Source: Opisthocomus hoazin (Eukaryota > Chordata > Aves > Opisthocomiformes > Opisthocomidae). Taken from it: a stretch of 64,000 bases of DNA. Location of the stretch: the NCBI RefSeq assembly GCF_030867145.1, contig NC_134414.1:63213397-63277396 (forward strand), in the 5' to 3' direction. Position 1 is the first letter of the stretch. The number at the start of each line of letters is the position of its first letter. The translations under genes were made by a program, and so were the position numbers. Below the pieces are notes generated by a model, which worked only from the letters and a program-made list of their open reading frames with translations, did not search any database and was not told the DNA's origin. Shown piece after piece: positions 36,991-48,815 of the stretch.

Positions 36991-39598
36991 CCTAAAGCTT
37001 GATCTGATGATCCTGTGTTTTTGACAGTCTTCTTGCACCTGTACCATCTTGCTCCCGTACACACCTTGTGTTTTCCTGAGTTTCAGGACAGTGGTGGCCA
37101 ATTTGTTGGCATCGTCACTTGGCCCTGCTGAGTAGCCGGGCAGACCTTTCTTCTCCTGTCTTGCTGCCCTGAGTGCTTCCTATGTGTGAAGCAGGAGCTG
37201 GAAAGGAGGCGGCTGCTGGAAGGGATGAATATGCAGCTGTGGGGAAGCATCTCCTTCTGCCTCAGTCCTAGTCTATGTTGGCTTAAGCAGGTCCAGAAGC
37301 TATGGCAGTAATTACATGTATATGTATGTTGGCTTTTATTGCATGAGTTGTTTGCATGGAAGGTGTGGCTGAATGTGACTGTTTCCAGTTCTTATCACTC
37401 AGAACAAATCTCAATTTCAATTACAATAAACTTATATGGATGAGCTTTTTCAAATTTTTGCATAGATAATAGATTTATTTAATATATTAATGTATACTGT
37501 TCTGGTTTGGATTATGTTCATAACAGGATTTTAATGCAACTAATCAAATGTATAAGACATTAATAGAATTTAGGATCAGAGTGAAGGGGAAGGTGTTTAT
37601 TGTTCAGAAGAGTCAATGTGCATTTTGATTTTGAAGCAGTTCAAAATTCAGTGTTTCATATTCATTCCTGCCATTGATCTTCAATATTTGTGACAAAAAT
37701 CCTCAGTTGTGTGCAAACTCTGTTTTCGATGTGGAACAGACTTACGCTTCCACATCTCTAATGGCTTTCTGACTATTTTTCTGGTTTTCCCTCCATGGAA
37801 AGACAAATATAATTCATTGTTCTAGTCTCAGAATATCTGAGGTGAGATAGCAGTGCTGTTTTCTTCCTCTCTTACCTGCATTTTCCCCCTACTGTATTTC
37901 TGTATGTGGATATTTTTTATTCTGCTTCAAGTTTGTGTGTGTGTCCCACAGTTTTCATTAATTGCTTTTTGCTCTGACTGTGCAGGATCCTGGCTTGTGT
38001 GTGTGAGGTTTGCGTAACCATTTTTATCTAGTTTCTGCCTTTTTCAATGGCTTCTGAATCAACTTCCCTCCCTTGAATCAATTGAGGTAATGTGGCATGG
38101 TGTTGCTAAGCAATGCCGGGAAGCTGATACCGCCTGGGTGGTGCATGTGCTGTAACAGCGCTGAGCGAAAGAGGCTACCTGTCCTCTGTGGTCCATGCAG
38201 AGAAGAAATCTCACATTTTGTAACATTTTCAGCATTCTTGCCTTTGTTTTGTTTTGTTTCCTTTAATGTTGCTGAGTAGCAGTTTTATGGACTTAAAGAT
38301 ATTCCTTCCCCCTTCTTCTTCATATATGCAAGTGTAAAAAACTTTATTAGTGTGCAGAATCAAAATATAATTGGGATGTCGATCTTTAAACAGCTGGGTA
38401 TCTAATTAACTGTCTTGAGATAGGTATGTTTTCTGTCTTCCTCCTCCACATACCAAGCAAAGCTGTCACGAAGGCAGAGCTGAGCTTTGTAGGATGTTTC
38501 AGTCCTCCAAAGCAGCACAGACTGGCGGCCAGTCTAGTGTGCATGGCAGAGGATTAAAAACCAAGATGAATCCAATACCTTCAACCACGTAAGAATAGAG
38601 AGCTATTTCAGCTGCAGATGTAAAGGTGTTAGTGGAAGTTAGTAGCTCTGAAATATTTCTTTAAGATTCTTGATGCTTACATTGAAGTCTCTAAATTTTC
38701 AGCGGTGGATGGATTTTTAGTCTCGTTTAAATGGCAAAAGAACTAAAGTAGTTTTTCCCCCCACTTTCTTGTTTGGTTGTTTTTTTTCCAAGGCTGAGGG
38801 AGTATACATTAAAAAAAATTTTTAAAAATCTGCCAGTTTCCTTCTCTCTCTTACCTTCTTTTTAATAAGAAGCACTAGAAAAATTACATATAGGCGAGTC
38901 AGATATCTTTGAGCCACAGTTTTACCAGGTGGTTGCTCTCTTTCTTCACGCAACATCAAATAGCGTGGGATAGCCCCATATGTAAGTCATGGGATAGGAT
39001 AAATGCGAAGGTGGTATTTTTCCCTTTTAAGCCAAACAGAATACAAACCCAAGTTCTTTCGTACAATCCTGGGGGGAGACTTAGGGAGTGTTCCCCGTCA
39101 CATCTGAAGAAGTTGCGGACCCTGACGTCTTTTCTTTCTTTGATGGCAATTATATTGAGTGTAGCTGTATAGCAGGTATAAAAACTTCATCAGACATTTA
39201 TTTTTTTTGTTCATTTCATGCAATGATGTTTGTGCTTCATTAAGTGCAAGTCCACCATTCTTTTTCAGAAACTCTCCCTTGGTGTAGGAAGGCTTGCAAA
39301 CTCCTTGCAAGCTTTGGGTACAGTTAGCCAAAGCAGTTGGGTGAGCAATCGTAGCCTTCAGGTGCCTGTCCCCGCCGTCTCAACGCTGCCGGGTCATCTG
39401 TTCCTTCAAGACTGGACCCCAGCATGGGACCATCTTAGAGAGCAACCTGGCAAACAGCTGTGGCAGTGGGATGCAGGAAAGGTAACAACGAGGTGGGGGC
39501 ATGGACCTCCGTGGCCAGATCATGGGGGCCCAGCCTGAAGAACGAATCTGGGCACTGAGGGTGCAGCCGCTGATGTCGAAATACACCCAGAAGCAGAT

Positions 39599-39613
39599 GG
39601 TGGTGGTGGTGGA
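39599..39613 (+). repeat. (GGT)5 microsatellite
   Basis: Five GGT units in intron 1, short and perfect. Confidence 0.85.
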
Positions 39614-39960
39614 GAGATGCTGTCTGAAGGCTGGCCCCTCTTCAGTGCTGTTTATTAGGGCTGTAAAGGATTTCTTAGGAGGTATCAGATTGTTGAGCAG
39701 TTGCTCTCTCAGATCAGTTACTCCTGCCTCTCTTAAACAGTAGTTTTCGTAACTGACAGGTGCATTTCCAGTAGCCTGCTAGTTGCTTCATCTCTGGTTT
39801 AGACCATTTTATCCCTAGTACGCACTCATTTATCCTTCTCTATAAGGAAACAAAACATTGAGCTGGTGAGGGGATTTATAGCAGGTTCATTGCCATGGTT
39901 TCAGACAGCCTTATGTAGCCTAAAAATAGATACAGGAAAGAATATTCTCTTCCCTTCTTT

Positions 39961-39980
39961 CCCTCCCTCCCTCCCTCCCT
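39961..39980 (+). repeat. (CCCT)5 microsatellite
   Basis: Five perfect CCCT units within a longer pyrimidine stretch starting near 39949. Confidence 0.9.
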
Positions 39981-42900
39981 CAGCTCTCTAACTAATTGGA
40001 ATTTCCTTTTTTGTTTGTATGTTTTTGTTGTTATGGATTGACTGACTGGCAGGTCAAGCAAATTTGTTTGATGTTTTGTTTGAAAGAGGAAAGTTCACCC
40101 TAGTATATAATACACTGGGGAGTGACTTCCCTGGGTGTGTGCCGAGGCTCCTGCCTGCTTACGCGTGAGTAGTGCCGCTTTGGTAGACTGTAGCTTATTA
40201 TAAGCAGGTGCAATAGTCCAATCTGTGTAAGGGACCATTCTGGTTATACCTTTGAAAATTATAACCTTGATGTTGCCTTGTGCTCAGCAGCGGAAACGTG
40301 CAGAGTACCTGGTGATGTGCCATTGGCAGCCCGTGCTGCTGCCTGAACAGGCTTCTCTTCAGAGTCAGGCTGGCTGCTTTGCTGTGCGTCCTGCAACCCC
40401 ACAGCTAGGATGTTGCAGGCGGGTTAAGGACCGTGGCTGTAACTAGAAGGACAAGTTTTAAGCTCCTGCTTTGTGTACAACAGCACCTGGGCTGCAGCAG
40501 CGTGGAGCTAGGGGAGACAAACTGGGTAACCACTGCTTCCCTGCTTGGTGTCCTCACTGAAGCAGCACGACAGCGACACAGACTTGGCTGGCTTGCTTCA
40601 GGCTTGCTTGGGCATGGCTTCACTGCCTCCCGATTGCAGTGTTGTTTGTCGATGTACGTCAGAAAAATGGAGGTGGAATGCTGATTGGCAATTAATACGG
40701 TCTCTTCTGATGTGTACTGGCTAAACTATGTTTAGCTTTGGGTTGGGTGGCTGAATTTCCCTCCCCCCAGAGGTGTTGACTGTTTCTGTTAGCAGGAGTT
40801 CCGGATGCTTTTAGATCTCTCTCCCCAGACAGGAAGGGCATGGATTGGAATCACACCGATGCCTTGGATTTCCTGCATTGCTTCCTGTTGAATTGGTGGG
40901 CCAAAAGCTAAGAGGGGAGGTACTGTGTTAGAGGGCTTGTGTTCAGTGTGGAACTGCTGAGGTTCGCAGCGTGCCTACTTACGTTGGAAAGTAAGTAAAT
41001 AGCTCCACAGCAGACTTACCAACTCTTATCTTTTAGTGACAAGTTTTGGAGTGAAGGGAAAACATTCTGGGTTTAACTGCAAAGGGGGAAAAAATCCCAT
41101 GTGGTCTCTTAGCAGATTGTATGGCAAACAAGGTGTGGGTTCTGCCGATCCTTTTTTTGTGATCAAGGCTTTGAGTGTCCAAGAGAAGCTGCAGTAAGTT
41201 TATTGATTTGTATGTGTTGCTGCTGGTACCAGGCCTTTTCTTTCTTCCTGCTGCTGCTTTTGTGGTCAGGGTGCCCTAACCTTTCTCTGTGGGGACTAAA
41301 TGGAGAAGGACTGATGTGATGTCAGGGTACAAATATGCTGGTGAATGGCTGCTGGGTATTGCCATTTCCTTCAGTTTCTTGGCTTATTTTCTGGTTGTAA
41401 ATACTTTCAAGTTTTCCCATGTTTCTGAATTGATCAGAGTTGTGGCTTCTTTTTCCATATACCATATTGGGTAAAATTTGTGTATTTAGGAAGAAGGTGG
41501 TACAGGATAGATAGGACTGTGGATAGTAATTCTTCTCTTCTTGTCTGGTCGGACAGTATAAATGTGTTTAGGACAACTTAAGGGAGGAACTATTCAGAAG
41601 AGATTAAGTGTGTGTGCACAGGAGTGTGTGTGCATGTAGGGGTAGAAGGCTCAGATATAACCTGACTTTTGAATTTTTGATGTTTTGCTATGAATTCTTT
41701 TCTGTGGCTTGCATGCTGCATTGCACTCAGTAGCTGTGACAAGTGCCTAAACTTTCCTGGTCCTCTGTGTGATATTCTACAGTACTTATGTGCCTGACTT
41801 TAGCAGCTGGGGAGCAGGAGAAAAGCAGCCCCCAAGAACAGATGAGGGAAACATGCCTTCCCAGCCTTCCACAGAGGCAGGGACCTTCCTTGGCCTGTTC
41901 ATCACCAGTGCAGGGCAGGGGCACGGGAGGGTCAGGGTGGCTGTTTTGTTGTTCTGAAGAACCGCTCTGTTCCTCTTGGAGCGGAGGTAAGTGTGCCACC
42001 CTTTTGGAGCGTGCACGCTGGGATTTCCACAAAATACAGGGCTCCCTGGCTGTAAGGAGTAGCCGTGCAGTATTTTCACATTCAGTGATTTTCAATTTCC
42101 CAAGCCAAACTGAAGCTGAGAAGTTCCTAGAGGCCCCCCGGGGCAGAGAGGATGACTACCATCTGTGTTCGGTCGTGTGCTCCCCGAGGAGAAGTGCAGC
42201 CTGCTGCATGTTGGCCAGCCCGGATTGCAGAGCCAGGCCATGTTAGTGACCATTCGAAAATATAATGCTGTCTGATGCTAGACGGGAAAATTTTCCATAC
42301 CTGGCAGATGTTTATGTATTTTTTAAGTGGACATCACTTCTTTGTAATGAGTTAAACCCCTGAAAATATTCTATGTGTGAATTTACATAAAATAAATCAA
42401 CGTGCATCATATTACATCAGTGCGTGGTGGATGATCATCTCTTTCCCTTCTCATCTATCCAACACTTGCATTTCAAACACTGTCATTTTACATAATTTTT
42501 GTTCCCTCCAACCCCTGCAGTCACCTCCTTGCTCCCTGACACCGCTCCGGGTGCACGAGCATCCTCTGCATGGGAATGCTTCTGTGTGTGCACACACAGA
42601 GATGTGTGTGAAAAGTTGGGGTCAAGGTGAAAATAGTGCTGAAAGCATCCAATTGTATGCTGTTTGTTTTGTCTGGATAATGAGGTGCTACTTGAAGGCA
42701 GATGCTCCCCTTGTAGACCTTGTAGGAATCCGAGTATTCATATTCAGGGAGGATGAATATGAACTTGCTGTTTTCTATGCTCTTAAGGTGGTGCCAGTCA
42801 TGTTCCTTGCTTTCTTTAATGTTCACTTGAGAAGTCAAAGCATCTTAATAGTTCACATATAATTATAGGTTAGTTTCTGTTTAAAGAACGTGATTAATGT

Positions 42901-43146
42901 TGCAAAGCAAAAGTCCATAGTGAAAAGCTGTAATTCTCCCTTTTTGTGACTTATGACACAATCTTTAATTATTTAGTTTCATTTTTCTCCCTGTCATGAT
43001 CTCCATCTTGTTTGTTGGGTATGGTAGTTGTCCTCCTACAGCAATGCGCTGTTATGTATTACATTGTCTGTGAGAAAGGTCTCATTCCTTGCCTTTTGCA
43101 GATATTGGAAGAAGAGGGTAGCTGAAGAACGCTGATGGCCTCCTGC

Positions 43147-43216
43147 TTTTAGGGAACTGGATTCAATTCTTGACAGTTCCCTGCGTTGTTAGGAAGTGGC
43201 TTAAACACACTTCTCA
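43147..43216 (+). mobile_element. Possible decayed CORE-SINE fragment
   Basis: GGAACTGGATTCAATTCTTG resembles a tRNA-derived SINE B-box region. It is followed by AAGTGGCTTAAACACACTTCT, which resembles the CAAGTCACTTAACCTCTCT block of MIR-type SINEs. The match is weak and short; it may be chance. Confidence 0.25.
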
Positions 43217-43929
43217 GAGTTAAATTCTTGAGAAGACTTGAGATCCCTGAGCTAATTTTCACAAAGCCTCGTGCTCCTGGATGCAGCTTGTAGTAAAAGG
43301 ATGTGTAATTGTGTAAAGAAAGCTGCAGGATGTGAAATGCTTGAGTGATTTGGCCGTAAGAGTTTCAGTTTGGGAATACAGAATCAGTGGGTTTGCTTTG
43401 GACTTCAGGCTGTTTGACCTAGATCAATAAGTGGATTTAGAGTCCAAAAACCCAGCGGATCCAGTATCTATGTGTCTTGAGGAACTAGGTTTTCTGTCTG
43501 TAATTCCCCATATAGGAAGTAAGGATAATGTGATGCTTCTTCCTCTCACGAGAGGATCATGAAGTTAGAGTAAGTACTTTTGAGAGACTAAATCAGACTG
43601 CTATACAGAAAGCACAGAAAGACAGTTGTTAATTGTCTTAGCAGAGTACGAGTAAGCCTTTAAGGTTACAACAGGGAGGAAAAAATAAATCCTTGCCTCT
43701 AACTGGCTGTGCTCCCCTGTGTAGTGAAAAGAGGCAGAGCGGTGTTTGGCAGGGCCAAGGAGGGAAACCAGTGAATGTTAGGGTGTGCAAGAATAGGAAG
43801 GGGTAACTTTGCAGTTTCATCGTATGCTTTAAGGGAAACAGTTCCTGCTTCTTAAGTCTTCCTGTAAGGTGTGCAATTTTCCATTATTTAAAGAAAAAAT
43901 GAGTATCTGTTCTGTTTGAAAATGAAAGC

Positions 43930-44420
43930 TGCCATAGCAGCTTTGTCTTGCCCTTCCTGACAATCCCTTTGCACTTTTTGGGGCCTGTCTCCAGTTCTGG
44001 GCTTCTTATTCTCTTTATCTTTCACCTGCAGTTTCTCCTCCCTTCCAGACTGCTTATCAGAGACCAGATCCCTTGGCCTGTCCCAGCCCCTCTTCTCCAT
44101 CCTTGCCCAGTTTCTCTCTCGCATGCATTTTCCTTTTTCCCTTTTCCTGCCTTGTTCTGAGCACTGCCTCGGGATCCCTGGCTCCCTTCCCTGCCTGTTT
44201 CACTCTCTCCCTCCTGTTTCGGGGCCCTCGTCCCAGTCTGCTCCTTCACTTCCCCCAGGTCTGGCGCCGGTCCCGGCTGCGCTCCAGATGCTCGCCTTCC
44301 GCTTTCTCGCTGCCCGGGTGCTGGCAGCCCCGCCACGGCCAGCTCAGGAAAGATGGGTTCTCTCCTCTCCTCTCTTTTCAAGGGCCTGGACGTGCTCCAG
44401 TTTGGGCAGCCGTGAGGAAC
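43930..44420 (+). other. Pyrimidine-biased GC-rich block, unclassified
   Basis: About 490 bp in which the + strand is strongly rich in C and T, with many CCTT, TCCC and CTCT strings. A GC-rich segment with several CpG follows (to about 44540). Frames of 160-240 codons occur on both strands but show no recognised domain and a composition expected from the base bias. It could be an old LTR or other unclassified repeat; I cannot name one with confidence. Confidence 0.4.
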
Positions 44421-47400
44421 GGGAGGCGTCTTGGGCTCCTCTGTTCCCAGGCTGGTGCGTGCTTGCCGGCTCTGTGGGGAGATGTTTGGTTGCCATTCAG
44501 AAAGTGTGCCAAGTTCGAGCATGCTCAGCAAGGAAAAGCTCCTGGGAGACACTAGTTATTTACTCCTTAGAGATTTTTGCCTGCCATGGGTATCCAGTAT
44601 ACTACTATCGGATATGGGTATTAAAGGTACTTTCTGAGTTCAGCATAATATTAATTTACTTGAGACTCGGGAGCCAAGAAAGGAATATGAGGAGTATAGG
44701 ATGTTCTCCAAGGGAAGAGCAATCTAATACCCAGTCTCCCTGTTTGCTTGGTGCAGCAGAGCGCTCTGCCGTGCTGCTTTATTGGGAGCCTTGTATTAGT
44801 GAGAGGACCTGTCAAAATCTTTCAGGCAGCATTCACTTTGAATGATTTGAAATGTTTTATGTACCAAGTCCCTCTTTCTCTTTGATCTTTCACTCACAAC
44901 TTCTACCTCTTGATGCCTTAATTTTAGGAAAGGATCTGAGTCTTCTGCCTCTCCATCCTGTTTGGATTGTAAAAGCTGTTTCAGAGTGTTACTTTGGATG
45001 ATATTTTGAGGATATTGGTGCAGACCAGTGGGCTGCTTTGGCAGTATTTCTGCTTGCTCTCCTTGCAGACACTGCAAGGAAGAGAACAGAACAAGAGAGC
45101 CGATGCTTTCCACTGTCCCCTTCAGTAGTGAAAAGCACAGATTCCACAGATAATGCTTTTTCACACTTTTAAGCAGGTGAGTAATTAGTTTTGAAATGTA
45201 ACAGAAGCTGCAGGGATGTAATCTGCACTGAAACAGGTTTGTTGATGAAGGGATGATGGGGTGGCTGAACAGACAGGCTCTTCTTTAGGTACAGCTTCTA
45301 AAGCTGCAGTAATAGTGCTCTGCTTTGGAGTAATTTATGCCTGTTTTCATTGTGAGGTAAGTTACAATGGGAAAAGCAGTTTATTTTGCAGACAGAACAG
45401 CAGCTAAGAGAGCTTATTTGGTCTAGATCTGTCTTAAATGAAAAACCACCCTAGTCTGTCTTCATGCAGCATATATAATATTTATATTTTAGCCAGACAT
45501 AAAATGAGGACTTACCTGTGGCAGCAGTGTATCTGTGTCTCTGTCTCGGTATCTCTGATAGCTGTTCACAGAATAAAAGCAGTGCTATCAATTATCTGAA
45601 GGCAGAGAAGTACCGGGAGAGCTGTCATCAGACAGGGACATACAGTGTCTAGACTGTGCTGTTCCACATAGGTAGAGTTTCTCCAGGGATCTTTTAGCGG
45701 TTCAAGTATTCACACAAAGAGAAATGAGATAGGAACCTAAGCAAGTTTTGAAAGTTTTGCTATAATTTAAAAAATCATTTTCAAAGGAAGAATAAAGACA
45801 TAATTTTAAAACACTGTAGGATATTTGAATCTGGATATTACACAGTCACGCCTCATGACCCGTTACATCTCCACCAGGATGCCAAGGAATCTAGTAAGTT
45901 GTTTTATGAACAGCAGTACATAAGACAGGTTTTTTTTCATGATAACACGAGCATTTCTTATTGCAAACTGTCATTACAAAGTGTGGTATTTCCTTGGTCA
46001 AGCTTAATAAAGGCTTCTGGTGAAAGACTTAATGAAGAAAAAAATCATTATATATTCAATTATATCGAGCAGTTTTACAAACTTACAAAAAGTCTCTTTT
46101 GGCAACAGATGTTTAAATATTTAAAGCCTGCAGGATTTTTTTCTGGTTTTATAGTGGGTTGTCTACTGAGTGTACAACTGTGACTATAAATATGTTTTTC
46201 CTGGTGGAACACGTATGTAATAATTTTGTGGGAGTCTGATCACAAGCTTTGGACAAAAAGGAAAGTAGGCAAGGCCGTTATGGCTTCAGTGTAACATGTT
46301 TGGATTGGCGTTTTCCCCAGGTGCGCAATGCTGAACACTGATGTCGTTGTCCTCTGTGGTTTTGAGCCACTGGGCCATAAGGGTGCCCCTTTTGTGCAGC
46401 ACAGTGTGCGTGGTGGCAAGCTCACCAGCTTCTGCTCCGTACTCATGCAGCACGCTGTCAACGCAACAAGTCGTAACCGATCTCTCTCAACAGGAGAGAG
46501 CAAGGGGTCTTGGCACCCTGACTGCTGCATTTTGGTCTCCTGCTAGGGGTCTGCGTGCTCGAGGAAGGGAGAAGTTCCTCCATAGGGCTGCTGAACACCC
46601 GGATTAGGCTCTGATGCTTAACGGCTCTCCAGAGTAGCCAGCCTACGTTTAGGCAGAGTGAATACCTCTACTATATACTCATACTTGGTTCAGAGAAATA
46701 GTATTTCCCCCAAGCTGTTTATTTCTCAAAACCAGGACTGCATCAGATTTTCCCCCAACTGCTGAACAGTAGTATTAATGTAGTGTGTTATTTATTCTTT
46801 TGACATGTTTTTATTTCATGGAAAACGTCTACGTTATGCTTGAGGCTGGGTATGAGTTGCTGGATCCCTTTCAGAATTCTGTTAAATCTGGAAGTAAATC
46901 AGATTACTTTCTTCTACTATAAGCACATTCGGCTTGGCTTTCACATGAGGTGTTGTATGGGTGAATGAGCCCAGAGCACTCCAGCTGGTGCAACAGCTTT
47001 ATTTATGCAGAGTGATGGCATGAAAGGGTTTTGGAAAATGCTTTTAATGGCTTTAGGAGTGATTTGTACGACTACTGAACCATGAAACTGCTTTAAGTTC
47101 TTACCCACTTTGCTTGTGTTTTCCAGTGACAAACTGTGGGCTCAGGTGATGACCCAGTTGACCAAGAAACTTTATGCTGGCTGGAAGCATAAGAAAGAGA
47201 GGTTTTCTTAAACTCTGTATGTTCATAGCGTTTACCACGTGAGGAGTAAAGCTTCCACAGTCTTTCTGTCTATAATGTGAAAGAGCTTTTTGCCCGTGTG
47301 ATGATGCCTTTACATGTCAACTCTAAAATGCTTTAGGTCTTCCTAAAATGATAACGCGTACTTTGTCACTTCTACAACACATTTTATCATCAGTGATGGA

Positions 47401-48055
47401 CTTGCTGGGTGACTTCAACATGTGTTTCATGCACTCTTTACTCCTATTTTTTTTAACGGATTTTGTTTTTTAAAATTGCATTTTGTCACTTGCGCAAGCA
47501 TGTTGACATTTTACTTTTTCATAGGTTTTAGTGACACAATTGGCACAAACAGGTTATGTAAAATGGAAGGGGTGTCAATGAAACCGAATATAAGTATATG
47601 ATACCAGTAGCTTGCAACTTCTTCCTAAGCATCATTTCTTAGGCAGGCAGTTTTGACACAGGTTGAAAAGCATCTCAGAAAGCAGGTTCTGAGTTTCACA
47701 GTAAAGAAGAAATATCCTCCCCCTGTCCCGAGATAAAGCAGAAATTTTACAGAAAATATGTAGCCTGTTCAATTGGGAAACTGAACTGGCAGGGAAGTAT
47801 TTTCAAAGAAAAACACTATGTGGAACTTCATGCACAAGTAAGTTATAAACACATATATGGTAGTTAAATGGTGATAGAATAAATGAAAAGCAAGTGGGCA
47901 ATATTTAATTCAAATTTTAACGTGTCTAATAATAAACAAAGCATTTGTGTAGAAATACCTCCCTCTGGGCTATTAAGGGATTCATGGCTCCAGGAGCTCC
48001 CCATTTTGCTCAGAGTGTGCCCTTGGATTTGAAAGGACCGCACAGCTAAAACTGT

Positions 48056-48815
48056 AGAATCATAAAATAGTTTGGATTTGAAAGCACCTTCAGAGGTCGT
48101 CTAGTCCACCCCTCTGCAATGATTCAACCAGACCAGGTTGCTCAGAGCCCCGTCCAGCCTGCCCTTGAATGTTTCCAGGGATGGGGCATCTACCACCTCC
48201 CTGGGCAACCCGTTCCAGTGTCTCACCACCCTCATTGTAAAAAATTTCTTTCTTGTGTTCAATCTAAATGTACCCTCTTTTAGTTTAAAATTATTACTCC
48301 TTGTCCTGTCACTGCAGACCCTGGTAAAAGATCCCTCTCCATCTTTCATGTAAGCCCTCTTTATGTATTGAAAGGCTGCTGTAAGGTCTCCCCGCAGCCT
48401 TCTCTTCTCCAGGCTGAACAGCCCCAACTCTCTCAGCCTTTCATCACAGGAGAGGTGCTCCAGCCCTTGGATCATTTTTGTGGGCTCCTCTGGACCCACT
48501 CCAACAGGTCCATGTCTTTCCTGTGCTGAGAGCTCCAGAGCTGGATGCAGGACTCCAGGCAGGGTCTCACCAGAGCAAAAGGGCAGAATCCTCTCTCTTG
48601 ACCTGCTGGCCACACTTCTCTTGATGCAGCCCAGGATGCGGTTGGTCTGCTGGGCTGTGAGCGCACATCGCTGGCTTATGTGCAATTTTTCCATCCACCA
48701 GTACCCCCGAGTCCTTCTCAGCAGGGCTGCTCTCAATCCCTTCATCCCCCAGCCTGTACTGATAGTGGGGGTTGCCCTGACCCAGGTGCCGGACCTTGCA
48801 CTCGGCCTTGTTGAA
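48056..48815 (-). mobile_element. CR1 LINE 3' fragment, minus strand
   Basis: Read on the minus strand, the copy starts in the RT ORF C-terminal half (CKVRHLGQGNPHYQYRLGDE region) and continues to a terminator near 48101. It ends in a 3' UTR that on the + strand reads AGAATCATAAAATAGTTTGG. One frame is open for much of its length, but an out-of-frame stretch in the middle (about 48480-48600, where [11 protein letters not shown] should be) shows compensating shifts. It belongs to a different CR1 subfamily from the copies at 19134 and 25735, with a distinct 3' UTR. Confidence 0.93.

Noticed and set aside
37499..37540. TGTTCTGGTTTGGATTATG as a possible second LTR start
   Set aside because: Resembles the first bases of some avian LTRs, but the match does not extend and no matching end or duplication was found.
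44022..44845. Frames of 176, 160 and 240 codons on both strands
   Set aside because: Composition follows the pyrimidine bias of the block, frames overlap on opposite strands and no family is recognisable.
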